Shown piece by piece: positions 45,366-57,157 of a stretch of 64,000 nt of DNA. Origin of the DNA: Gelatoporia subvermispora B. Taxonomy: Eukaryota > Basidiomycota > Agaricomycetes > Polyporales > Gelatoporiaceae. How positions within the stretch are numbered: the first letter of the stretch is position 1; every line of letters starts with the position of its first letter. The notes beneath the pieces are model-generated. The model saw only the letters and a program-made list of their open reading frames with translations. It did not search any database and had not been told where the DNA came from. The stretch spans positions 62,001 through 126,000 of the forward strand of contig KB445804.1 of NCBI GenBank assembly GCA_000320605.2, written 5' to 3'. A program made the position numbers and the translations under genes.

Positions 45366-48300
45366 TTAAGAAACAGTTTGCAGCAATTTCAATCTCTCGA
45401 AACTAGATATCTTCTTCAACGTGTTTTCCCATGCAACGGTGGTCTGACGCTGTGCGTGCACGTCCTCCAGTTGGTGCACGGTTGGGTGGTGCAGGGCGAT
45501 TACGAAGACACATTGGGAATAGTCGCCTTTCTGGATGAAGCGCACGCTGTTCAGCCCCAACACAGCGATTTCGCTCAAATCCACCAAATTATCGGGGTAA
45601 GTCTGTATTATCATACTCATTAACGTTACTGTGACTGATTCATGCAGCTACTCACCAGAAAGGGAGGGGAGATGTACATGCTCGGCTGGTCATTTACCAC
45701 TATCCACAGGCGATAGTCCCTGGGCCAGGCAACCGGCGACGATCTTTTGAGAAGCGGGGAGAAATCATCCAGGCCAGGGTTGGCGCGAAGCTCGGAGACA
45801 ACGTCGGAGAACGAGTAGCACGCAAGGCTGAGGCATTTTGATGTCGAAAGGTCCCTGCGGTCTTCTTTGAGGCGGAACCGTCAATGAATATCACGGAGTA
45901 CTCACTCATTGGCCACATCGCGCTTTGTCCACCGCCGCAGCGATGCAAGATCCTCACGGGACAATTCGAACTTGACTTCTCGACTGGAAGCGTCTGGCAT
46001 TCCCCGTTCACAAATCTTGATGATGAAGGTCGGACCGAAGAGGGAGCCGCCTGCAGAGGATGGCATCACTTCTATAACTCGGGTCTCACCGTTGATCGTT
46101 GAAGCGCCAATGCCGAGCTCCGCGGTAGCGGACGTGTTCCTCGTGTTAGACGCCTCATGAAATTGTGATGTGCTTGGTTGCAGCACTTCTCCATCCTCTA
46201 TGTCACTCGCCACGATACCACTCATTTGCTCGGATTTCCGGATCGAATCACCCTTTTGCTTTTCACCAGTATGTTTGAAAGTCATGGCAGGCGCAGTAAG
46301 AGCGACGTTCTGATGCTCAATGGTTTCCGTGTCACCGGGACCCGAAGCCGGAGGTTGGGGTTGGATAGACGAAGCATCACTTGCCGTGACAATCCTTTGA
46401 GTACCCGCCTCCCGGGGAGACTGAGGCCCAGTTTGTATGACTGGAGATTGATGTGACTGGACCAATTGATCAAGTCTGCCAACCTCCATCTCCATCGGAG
46501 TCAGGCGACGAGTATGCATGTTGACATCCTCCTCCGCCTCCGCCTCCGCCATCGCAGGGAGGGGTGCAGGGGATGCCGCCTTCCGCTCAATCGATGCAAC
46601 GCCAGCAGCATCACTAGTTTCTGCGAGAAGCCGTGGTTGATCAACGGTTGCTGGCGCAGGCGGAAAGCCGATTATCTTAACAGCGTTTGGCTTCTTGGGC
46701 GAAGAATCCCGGCTCTCAAGGTCCATGGCCGAGGATGACGACGTCCTGGAGAGGGGCGGGGGCAATGCTGGGAACGACCTCAGCGTTGCGATGGGGTCGG
46801 CATTTTGTTTACTGGGCGAGGGCGCGGGAGTCTCGAGGTCCATGTTCGACATGGAGGACACGCTCGAAGACATCGAAGGAGCAGTTGTGATGGATTGCGG
46901 CAATCTCAGCAGGATGGGTTCGGCGGCACCGGATTGTGGGGCCGAAGTCTCCGTCCGTAATCGCTGCTTGGGCGGGCTGATGCTGAGATGCGCGGCCGAT
47001 AATGATCGCTTGCGGGAGAGCGACTCAGTCTGATCTGTCACCGTATGAGAAGTGCTACCACCAAGCTCAGTGTCATGCATGTGGACGTCTGTAGGAGACA
47101 TTTCTTGGACAGGCTCTGCGGTTGCAGCACTCGCAGCATCGGCTTGGCCTACTGGAAAATCGGCTATTTGTACATGAGGTAAGAGATCCTGTTGCGGAGC
47201 AGGTTCCGCCGCGATCGTTGCTGCAGGAACCGAGCTCTGGGTCTTCGGAGGCGACCTGTGGACCACTGGGGCGGATGGAGCGCTCGCATCTCCATCCTTC
47301 GCAGAATCGACATGCGTTATCTCTACACCAGACGGGATCACAGATACGACTTCGCGTGGTTGGGCTGGTGTAGGTTCAGATTCCACCACCACGGCATCAG
47401 TGAACTTGCTGTCCGAAGGCGAGACGCTCTCTTGCGTCGCTGCCGATGCAATCTCAGGCTTGTTTACGGATTGGACTTCGTCATCGACAGGCTGGCGTTC
47501 AAGAACGGCTAGATGCTTGTTGGGGCTGCCGTCCTTTACTGACGTTATGTCTGAGTGAGCTTCGTCCTCAGGCGGTATAGCCGGCAGCAGGCGCAGTCCT
47601 GGAGGTCGGCCCCTCTTGCCCTTGGTCCCCATGCGAAACGCGCGTCGCGGTGAAGCCTTGGAGGAGAGCGCAGGACTCGTTTGTTTTGATGGGGAGGACA
47701 TCATTTCTGGAGAAGCCGTTCGCTCTGTGATAGCAGGTGTAGACGCGCTTGCGGTAGTGGCCATCCCGACAAGCGATGCGTTCGCTACTACTGTGGCGGT
47801 CGTGCTCTCGACGGGCATTGTGTCCGGCGTCTCTGATACCTTGCGTTCCGTGGCGGTGGTTCCCAGAACATCGTCCGGTGTTGCATCTATCAAGTCTATC
47901 GCGTCCGGAACCCCGACCGGTTTCGCACTGCCCGCAGCCTCGATGACTATTGCATTGTCCGTCTGCGGTACTTGGGTTGTTGTCTCCGATGCGTCTCTGG
48001 CTGCGAGGCCTGTCTCAGGTGTGGCGCTCTGCTTCCCTTCGGCTCTTCCCTTGAACCACTCCAAGTCGGCGAGAATGAAATCCTCATCGTCGACTGCCGC
48101 TCGCCGGGGTTTTATTTTCGCTTTGACTTTCGGTTTTGCTGCGGGTTGTACGCCTGCTGCGGTCTCTTCTGAGATCGCTTTCTCTTTGCCTTTCGCAGAC
48201 GTTAGCGGTGCGATCGATGAGCTCGATGGTACTGCGGGCGTTGCTGGGGTGCTGGATAGGGCCGATCCAACCGAAGACGGTCGCCGTTCCCTTGTACTCA

Positions 48301-49425
48301 TAGAAGAGGAACGCGACGATGGTCTGCTATCCACATGGAGCGCCAGATCGGTCGCACTAGGCGGTCTTTCGATTTTGATTTCTCCGGGTGTTGGGACCTT
48401 AGCATTATCGGGAGGATGTGGTGAGGTAGCATTCTGAACCGGTGACCAGGCTTGGAGCGGCCCCGGAAGAACGCTAGCGGAAGCTGGAGAGGCATATGTT
48501 GAAGCGGAAGGTGGGTGGGTAGGCCTGCCTGCCGGCTGGTGCAGATCTGTAACAACTCGCAACGCCGCTGGTACGGGGGCAGATACAAATGATCTCGCAG
48601 AGATCGAAAGGAATTGTGACGAAGATGAATTTGGCGACGCTGACGCTGACGGCCCGGAGGACCCTGTTAACATGGTAGTAGGACGTGAAGGATGCGATCC
48701 ATTCGTAGAAGTGGAGGGCTGAACTCTAGGCAGAGGACGGACTAGCTGCATAAGAGCGCTAGCATCGACACCAGTTGCCCGGATGAGCGCATCAATACGC
48801 GCTTTGTCGAGCAATGAGAACGCAGCCGGAAGAGAGGAACAGATACAGAACATACGTCGTAAATCAGGCTCAATGAAGCATTGCGAGTGTCCGTAGACCA
48901 CCGCAAGTAACTTGATAAAAGAGTTGACCCACGGATTTGATGGATCTGCTTGTCGGAGTGCACTAAACGAAACCTCACGTCCGTGTGCTAAGAGTACCGC
49001 ATTGTGCGCAGTCTTGAGGGCCCTGAATCAGCGGGAGCCGCAATTCAGAGGACTTCGCTCATACCTCTAGCAGACCAATAATCTTCACGAGTTCAGAGAA
49101 GCTACCCTGAGCCAAACGCAGAGCGCCAACTCACCTGTGGCCGCGCACGCGGGTAATACGCTTTGGTGCTGCTGAGCCATTGTGCAAGCTTCTCCGCTGT
49201 CGATATGAACGAGACGCGGCCCTCAGAGAGCTGCCTGCGGAAGACGGGGAAGAGGCGGTCGTTGTTGTCTTCCGCATTGACCGACATCACAATTTCGGCT
49301 TCATGCGGTTGGGAAACCTGTGCGACGAATGCGTGGTGGATTTTACCGGCATGTTGCTCGGTGGGAATACGGGGAACGTGCCTCGGCGTCTCGCCTGGAA
49401 TGTGGAGATTAGCAGAACCACTCAT
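45366..49425 (-). CDS. Large disordered protein with conserved N- and C-terminal domains, unknown function
   Basis: Five exons (49135-49425, 49065-49106, 45906-49012, 45656-45854, 45366-45602) give 1,291 residues. The N-terminal 240 residues look folded: FRRQLSEGRVSFISTAEKL, then GSFSELVKIIGLLE, then NPWVNSFIKLLAVVYGHS and LLDKARIDALIRATGVDASA. A region of about 800 residues of serine-, alanine- and proline-rich disorder follows, with a basic patch (KPKVKAKIKPRR) and MGTKGKRGRPPGLRLL, which resembles an AT-hook. The C-terminal domain (SREVKFELSREDLASLRRW, AWPRDYRLWIVVND, LVDLSEIAVLGLNSVRFIQ, YSQCVFVIALHHPT) parallels that of the 19259-21588 gene. Intron 2 uses a CAAG acceptor. I do not recognise the family. 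A chromatin or transcription role is only a guess from the AT-hook-like patch. Confidence 0.78.
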
Positions 49426-49948
49426 TTATGGGCGTCTGTTGGTCCGCTCATCATTTATTCAGATAAGTCTGCGATAGCTACCAAATCGAGCCACTTGCAT
49501 GACTTACACACGAAACTGTTGATGATCATGTGTCGCGCCCGTTGTAGCATGCTTGGCCAGCACTGGATCACCTCTCATTGCACGTCTTTCAACATGTGAA
49601 AAAAGCAGCCTTAACAGAACCAGAGCTCCAGATTTAGAATGACCATGTAGAGGTTCTCCCGATTTTCATTTTCGTATCAGCTACGGCGCACCAGACAACC
49701 TATATTTGGAAAGCGAGTCAAAATATTACTCATCATCATCTGGCGGGAAGGTGACGCATTGCGCGTTCGACCTGCGCAACGTTCTGGCTTTCCCTCTTCT
49801 GTATTGCGGCTCACAACTCATCCTTGTGAAGCTATTGATTTGCTTGGGTGAGTTTGTGAACACCAACCGAACCAATTCTCAATGTTATTGACGGCGATCT
49901 TCGGCAGCGTCTCACTTCTGAGCGGTCGGGAGCTTGGTTGTCGCGTGC
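49426..49948. other. Divergent intergenic region (bidirectional promoter candidate)
   Basis: 523 bp between the start codons of the large disordered protein and the Lon protease. Both promoters must lie here. I see no strong TATA box. Confidence 0.45.
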
Positions 49949-52900
49949 ATGAATTTCTTCGGGACTCTCAGGGCTACCACCTCACTTTCTCGACCAGGTA
50001 ATCGCTTTCTTGCGTTATCCGAGGCGGGGCCGTCGCGATGGCACGCACAATTGGCATCGAGACATATACAACCACTCGCGCAATCGCGACGCCTGTTCAA
50101 CGCCTCGACAGTGAATGACTCCTCACCGTCACAACCACTGCGCTATCCAAGATGGATCAACGACAGGAAGGGGCAGAAGCAGGCAGACAAGCCTCAGGAG
50201 GAGCCAGTACAACTGGATGAGCCGCAGGATGGGCAAGCACCGCCAAGCTCGGCTCCTCCGAGCTCCGCCCCGCCCGCATCCTCCGCCCCGCCATCCTCCT
50301 CCTCGTCCGGAGACAAGCCAGACAACTCAGACCCGCCACCATCGCCACCACCAGACCCACCATCATCGCAGCAGACGTCTATCTCGAAGCAGCTGGTCCC
50401 CGAGATATACCCGCAAGTGCTCGCGCTGCCGATTGCGCGGCGCCCCCTCTTCCCCGGTTTTTACAAGGCAGTCGTAGTCCGGAATCCGGCAGTCGTGGCA
50501 TCGATCAAGGAGATGATGCGGCGTGGACAACCCTACCTTGGCGCGTTCCTACTCAAGGACGAACACACGGATAGCGACGTTATCGCGGATCTCGACTCGG
50601 TGCACCCCGTTGGAGTATTTGCGCAGATCACGAGCGTGTTCACCGCGCAGAGCAAGGATGGCGAGCATGAGGAGGGTCTCACGGCAGTGCTGTATCCGCA
50701 CAGGCGGATACGGATAACTGGTCTGGTCAAGGGAGGGGCGGCCACGGTCGAGTCGGCGGAGGCTCCTGAGCAGTCGGAGGCCCCGACAGATGCAGAGGCA
50801 TCGTTGCCAACACCTCCGCCAGAGGAAACTACTCCCGGTGAGTGTATGCGCCATTCACTAAGTCATCAAAAGGGACGTGGAACTGACAGCGCATACAGCA
50901 TCGATACAGACTTCGTTCCTGCAGAAGTACGACGTGTCAGTTGTGAATGTCGAGAACCTCGCGACGCAGCCGTACAACAAGGACGACCAATATATTCGGG
51001 CGTTCATGTCGGAGATCGTCTCGGTGTTCAAGGACATCGCTGCGCTGAACCCTCTGTTCCGCGACCAGATTTCGAATTTCTCGGCGAACCAGATTGCGAC
51101 AAACGTCTTTGACGAGCCAGACAAGCTTGCGGACTTTGCTGCTGCTGTTTCCATGGGTGATGTGCAGGAGCTCCAAGACGTACTCGAGAGTTTGGTCGTC
51201 GAGGACCGCCTGCGTAAGGCGCTTCTCGTGCTCAAGAAGGAGCTGATCAACGCGCAACTGCAAAGCAAACTCGCCCGCGACGTCGACAGCAAGATTGCAA
51301 AGCGTCAGCGCGAGTATTACCTCATGGAGCAACTCAAGGGCATCAAGAAGGAGCTCGGCATGGAGTCAGACGGCAAGGACAAACTCATCGAGAAATTCAA
51401 GGAGCGTGCTGCAGGGCTGAAGATGCCGGAGCAAGTCCGCAAAATCTTCGACGAGGAACTCAACAAGCTCATGCACCTCGAGCCATCTGCGTCAGAGGCG
51501 AACGTTACACGCAATTACCTAGAGTGGCTGACACAGGTACGGTCATCATGTATAACAGCCCAAGTAGATCCTTATCCGGTGCTTTAAGATCCCGTGGGGC
51601 CAGCATTCGCCGGAGAACTACTCGATTGCACATGCGCAGAAGGTACTAGACGAAGATCATCATGGCCTGAAGGATGTCAAGGACCGCATCCTAGAGTTCC
51701 TCGCCGTTGGCAAGCTCAGGGGCACAGTAGAAGGCAAGATCATCTGTCTCTCCGGCCCTCCTGGTGTCGGGAAGACCTCGATCGGCAAGTCTATCGCACG
51801 CGCGCTGGGCCGACAGTTCTTCCGCTTTTCTGTCGGTGGTCTGACGGATGTGGCGGAGATCAAGGGACACAGGCGCACCTACGTCGGCGCCCTGCCTGGC
51901 AAAATCATTCAGGCACTGAAGAGAGTTGGCACGGAGAACCCGCTTGTGCTCATTGACGAGATTGACAAGATTGGCCGTGGACACAATGGTGATCCCTCGA
52001 GCGCATTGTTGGAAATGCTAGATCCTGAGCAGAACAATGCTTTCCTGGATCACTAGTGAGTATGATGATTTTGAGACTGGACTCAGAATGATTGATTGTG
52101 CCATAGCATGGATGTTCCCGTTGATCTCTCGCGTGTCCTCTTTGTCTGTACTGGTGAGTGGACACCTTCGTTGAATGATCCGTGTGCTAATTAAGGGCTC
52201 CATAGCGAACGTTCTCGACACGATTCCGGCACCCCTCTTAGACCGTATGGAGGTTTTGGAAGTCAGCGGCTATGTCTCGGAGGAGAAGGTCGTGATTGCC
52301 GACAAGTACCTTGGTCCTCAGGCTAAGGAGGCGTCTGGCCTCAAAGACGCCGATGTCCGGCTCGATCCTGCAGCCATTGACATACTGATCAAATACTACT
52401 GCCGCGAGAGTGGGGTGCGCAACCTGAAGAAGCATATTGAGAAGGTACGGTGTTTCAACTCTGTTGCTGCGCCTGCGTGCTGACGCGTCCGCGATTGGTA
52501 GATCTACCGCAAGACGGCGCTCAAGCTCGTGCGTGACCTCGGTGAAGACGTTTTCCCCGAGGAAGTCGCGACGGCGCCTCAGGAGAAGGCAGAGGACAAC
52601 AAGGCGGTCGAGAAGCAGGACCCACCTCCCGAGAACCCAGCTGCGCCGGAGACCTCTGGTGTGACGAGCAAGGAGGAAGAGCGAGTGGTCACGACCGCTG
52701 AGCGCAAGCCGCTCAAGGTCCCGGACACCGTCCACGTCCGGATTACTCCTGACAACCTGAAGGAATATGTCGGGCCTCCGGTCTACCACCGAGACAGGCT
52801 CTATGTGAAGCCTCCTCCACCTGGCGTCAGCACTGGCCTTGGTTATCTCGGAAACGGCTCCGGAGCGGTGATGCCTATTGAGGTCACGGTGTGTGCCTAT

Positions 52901-53534
52901 TCATTCTGTTCATTCGGCGTTTGTGTATCTGACAGGGCTGACATGCGGACAGAGCATGCCTGGTAAGGGCGGTCTTCAACTGACCGGTAAGCTCGGAGAG
53001 GTCATCAGGGAGAGCGCGCAGATTGCACTCAGCTGGACGAAGGCGCATGCCTATGAATTGGGCATCACAACCTCCCCAGACGAGCTGTTCCTCACCGACC
53101 GCGATATCCACGTACACATGCCCGAGGGCAGCATCGGCAAGGAGGGCCCCAGTGCGGGTACAGCACTTCTGTCTGCGTTCGTCTCACTCTTCACAAAGAC
53201 CAAGATCAACCCCGATATAGGTGAGTTTACTTCTCCACTCCACGAGTGTGTCAAGTGATCTGACAATGAGGCAGCCATGACTGGCGAAATCTCCCTCGTC
53301 GGGATGGTCCTTCCGGTTGGAGGTCTGAAGGAGAAGATCCTCGCAGCGCACCGTGCTGGCATCAAGACCATCATTGCGCCGGAGGCAAACCGCCCGGATA
53401 TTGAGGAGAACGTCCCAGAAAGCGTCAAGACTGGGATCCGCTTCGTGTACGTTGAGGACGTGCGTGAAGTGCTTCACGAGGTGTTCCGTGGGGAGCGCGC
53501 CGCGGAGAGATGGAAGGATACACTTTCACTATAA
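49949..53534 (+). CDS. PIM1: Mitochondrial ATP-dependent Lon protease
   Basis: Eight exons (49949-50837, 50899-51536, 51589-52055, 52107-52153, 52206-52444, 52502-52888, 52953-53220, 53275-53534) give 1,064 residues. The first 50 residues form an arginine-rich mitochondrial targeting sequence ending near SRRLFNAS. A proline- and serine-rich linker precedes the Lon substrate-binding domain ([20 protein letters not shown]). The AAA+ domain has Walker [10 protein letters not shown], Walker B VLIDEIDK and the sensor [13 protein letters not shown]. The serine protease domain carries [12 protein letters not shown] with the catalytic Ser, and [13 protein letters not shown] with the catalytic Lys. 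The enzyme degrades misfolded and oxidised proteins in the matrix and supports mitochondrial DNA maintenance. The acidic spacer between AAA+ and protease domains is also seen in yeast Pim1. Confidence 0.97.
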
Positions 53535-54447
53535 TTCGGTGGCATTGTGAGGTGCACCAGTCCATTCGTTGTGTCAATAATTGTTATCATCTACGTATAG
53601 ATCCCAAGCTATACTCCGCAACATCATTAACTGTATGTTACACACCCAGCTCCAATGTATCATCACGAATATCGCTCTAGACGTTTTGCTCTGCACCTGC
53701 ACATTGCACTCACCTTCACGATGTTAGAGCACCCCATATTGATGCATCTGGATACTTTTTGAGCCCTGTTGCGCGCTGTAGACGTGCTGACCTTCCTGTG
53801 TAATTCGTCTAGGGCTCCATCTGCACAGGGATGCACTGAGAATTCTATACATTCTCAAGTTTCTCACCTGGACACGTGGGATAAGGTCTGCAATGTTCCT
53901 GAAGTATACCGGTGTATTGATCCGCGTGCAGGCCTCATGGTCGAAGCGTGCATGGGATCGATCGACTCGGCCTATCCGATGTGAATCCGGTGGCCCATAC
54001 AAGGGATCTATCAATGCCGTCTGAGACATTGTAAGCAGAATCATGTCAAGATTCGAGGATCGCTGCACGCGGCGGCTTGCATAACTCACAGCGGCGCGCC
54101 GGCGACACGGTCGCAGCTTCATTCCGTCTTAATGTTTCACGAATTTGAACTCTTGTTAGATTTATCGACTCCTGTAGCATTGCGCTGGCCGTCTCCACAA
54201 CGCACGCATTAACAGCTGAAGACAGAAATTCCAAGATCCCAGATCCTCCCGCGATGAATGGAAGCACTGCAGCCCGCAAACGCATGTTGAGGCATCATCA
54301 GTCACGTCCTACTTATTACCAATGCTATCCTCTCACAGCGATCAATAAATGTCTCAACAACGGGCCACCCGTTACAATTCTCTCTCGCCTTCGGATAAGC
54401 AGCCTGGAATCTCTCGTCTTCAGCTTCCCCACCGACGATACATCACG
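53535..54447. other. Intergenic between LON and GTPase copy H
   Basis: About 0.9 kb. Open frames on both strands lack recognisable content. The promoter of copy H should lie near the right end. Confidence 0.45.
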
Positions 54448-55689
54448 ATGAGCGATTCGCATGACGATGACAAGCCTGTGGTGTTGATTGCGTATGTCTA
54501 ACCTGTCTCCTCTGTACTGCGATGCTAATGTGACGACCGCTTAGGGTGATGGGAGCGACCGGTGCCGGAAAATCACAAGTAAATATTTCGCTCAAGTATT
54601 CTTTAACGTTGATCTGACCAGATTCAGTTCATCAACCTCATCAGCGGCTCGAATTTGACAGTTGGAAATGGCTTGATGTCGTGCACGGGCGATGTCGAAT
54701 ATTCTCGCCCATTCGACTTTTGTGGTCGCCAAGTTGTCATGATCGACACGCCAGGCTTCGACGACACAACGAAGTCCGACACGGACATCCTAAAGATGAT
54801 CGCACACCATCTGGAAACAACGTGAGTATTGTTCACACCCTTAATGCTGGATATTCAACCAGTCCGTTCTACGCTATGCAGATACGCCGGCGGTATCAAA
54901 TTAAGCGGCATTATCTACTTGCACCGAATCTCCGACGTCAGAATGACGGGGGTATCGCGTCGTAATTTCTCGATGTTCCGCAAGCTATGTGGTGACAAGA
55001 CCCTCGCGAATGTCGTGATTGTTACCACCTGGTGGCAGAATACCGATCCTACGACCGCCGAAAGGCGAGAGGAGGAGCTGCAGTCTAGGGACGAATTGTT
55101 CAAACCGGTCTTCGACAAAGGTGCGCGGATGATGCGGCATGACGACACCTATCGCTCCGCCCAGGCGATCATACGAACAATCGTGAACCAGACCCCGCAG
55201 GCGACGCAGATTCAAGAGGAGCTCGTCGATCAGGGCAAGAACATCTCACAGACCGCCGCTGCCGTCGAACTGAACGAAGAGATCGCGAGACTCATGGCCA
55301 AACATGAACGGGACATGCAACAGCTCAAGGCAGAAATGGCAGAAGTGATAAGGGCTCGCGACGAGGAAGCGAAACGAGAACTCGAGGAGGCGCGCAGGGA
55401 CCTGCAGGCGCAGATCAAGAGCCTTCAGCAGGAGCACGTACGTCTCGTCACGGAGTATGGTGAGGAGAAAAAGAGGATCAGGGTGGAACGACAGAGGAGG
55501 ATCGACCATCTCCAGGTGGAGAATGATCGCCTCCGCGCCCAGGCAGAGGAGGACGAGACCCACAATCCAGAAGTACGAGAGTTCATGAACAGCGGGTGGG
55601 GGAAAGGTCTGGACTACCTGGCGAAGACCGCTTTCGCAATTCATCGAGCCACATCGAAGAGACGCGGGAAACCTGGTATGGTGTTCTGA
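54448..55689 (+). CDS. P-loop GTPase family copy H (class III)
   Basis: Exons 54448-54491, 54545-54578 (34 nt), 54628-54821 (194 nt) and 54882-55689 give 359 residues with an open frame. G1 is GATGAGKSQ and G3 is DTPGFDD. KSDTDILKMIAHHL and IIYLHRISDVRMTGVSRRNF follow, nearly as in copy F. The G4 position reads VTTWWQNT, with no Lys or Asp. FKPVFDKGARMMRHDDT leads into a coiled coil (ARLMAKHERDMQQLKAEMAE, RRDLQAQIKSLQQEHVRL). The C-terminus is FMNSGWGKGLDYLAKTAF, weakly hydrophobic, then basic. Copies F and H probably share a recent ancestor although they lie 17 kb apart on opposite strands. Confidence 0.9.
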
Positions 55690-57157
55690 TCCTGACACTA
55701 GAGGTCAGTCAATGCAAATCCCTCATCAGCTTCGCACTCGCTCACCCTGACGCATAGGTTGTTTTTGACCGGGTCCCGCGGCCTCCCTGGTCACGTTCTC
55801 CCCTTTCCGCCACACTTTCCATTTCTATGATGACATTGTTGAGAGTAGCGTTGATTGAACTTCGTGTAACTTGGAGGCATGTTAAGATCTTTGCTCAACC
55901 GGCCGCGATCACAATCTCTAGCGCATACTATCCTGCTCTCGGGACATGCGCGCCTTCGCGACCTCATCGCTACGTGGTTGAGTGTGTTCCTGCTATCTCG
56001 ATTCATACATACTACTCCAAGGCAAGGCCGCTTGGCAGTTATTTATCAATGGCGCTTCAGGCGCCACAGCCCGCTGCCCGCTGTGAGGACATTGTCAACG
56101 TGGTTGGTTAAGGCTCTCACGTCATGACTCGGCTAGTGATCGTACCCAGCCCAGTGGCATCTGGTCATGTGTATCTATGTTGGAGCGTCCGGAGCTAAGT
56201 CATCAAAGTCGCAGACGAATTCGGCAGCTCGAGTTGATCTGCCCTTCTCGAGAAACCTATAGTGCTACATACGCTGTATACGTATATGTATGTCTAAGCC
56301 TCATCTAGCTTCAGCACGCTCGTACCCCAGCATAATGTACTCTTCGGATTGACTGACGAGTTTCATAAGGGTCTTTGCCTCAATGGAATATTGCATCGCT
56401 ACTCCAGTAATGTGAGTGTTTCCAGTAGCAGTATGTAGTGTAAGAAGCTGAAGTCTTCTGTGCGGGATCCGCACCCTTTTGATGATATACTTGCCGATAC
56501 ATGCGACCGTAAATCGAATGAAAATAGCTACTGGCATCGCTCGGGAGTTTGCTCTAGGCATGTCAGATTGCCTGTATTGCCTTGTCAAGAGAACTGTGTT
56601 TTCCAAGTCGCACCGTCCTCAACAGAGCGCCAGCCCGTCTGGTCTATCATCTGGATGAGACGCCCATCTTCTTCTTAGGACACCACGGTCCACAGTAACC
56701 CCGAGTGATCGGATGCCCGCTCCCCCCTCGGGGACGGTCTTCGTACCCGGGGCGACCTATCAGCATCAGTTACGCCAGAGATGCACAGCATCTTCAATTG
56801 TCTTGTTCGTTGCACGGACTGTCACTTCCCCGACCCTTCTTCCCGATCAATCCTATTATTGTGGTGTGCACAGACGACGACATGAGCCCTAGAGCAGATT
56901 CGAACCGTATGCTTCGGCATCGTCCTTCTTCATCGATCCCCTCGCATCACCGACAAGATCTCACAATCATCCATATGCCTCAGCTCAGCATTGCATATGC
57001 TGGAATTTGGAAAGGCAGTCAGGCAATTCTCCGTTGACATCATGAACGTGTTCCCATCCGACACCTGCATTCATATAAAAGACTCCCGTCCAATCTTCGT
57101 GTTGCTGCAGAATCGTTCCATTGATAATTCGTTCATCCTAACTTCCCCAAGTCGACC
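55690..57157. other. Intergenic, no supported gene
   Basis: About 1.5 kb. Only short open frames without domains; the TATA element of the dehydrogenase gene lies near the right end. Confidence 0.45.
57074..57080 (+). promoter_or_regulatory. TATA box of the short-chain dehydrogenase gene
   Basis: TATAAAA at 78 nt upstream of the start codon, in the range expected for a fungal core promoter. Confidence 0.55.

Noticed and set aside
47616..48437. 273-codon plus-strand open frame
   Set aside because: Antisense to the low-complexity part of the large minus-strand gene; no independent start context or domain.
49012..49064. Apparent one-base frameshift between exons 2 and 3 of the large disordered protein
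   Set aside because: Using the CAAG acceptor at 49013-49014 instead of the CAG at 49023-49024 keeps the frame, so no lesion is needed.
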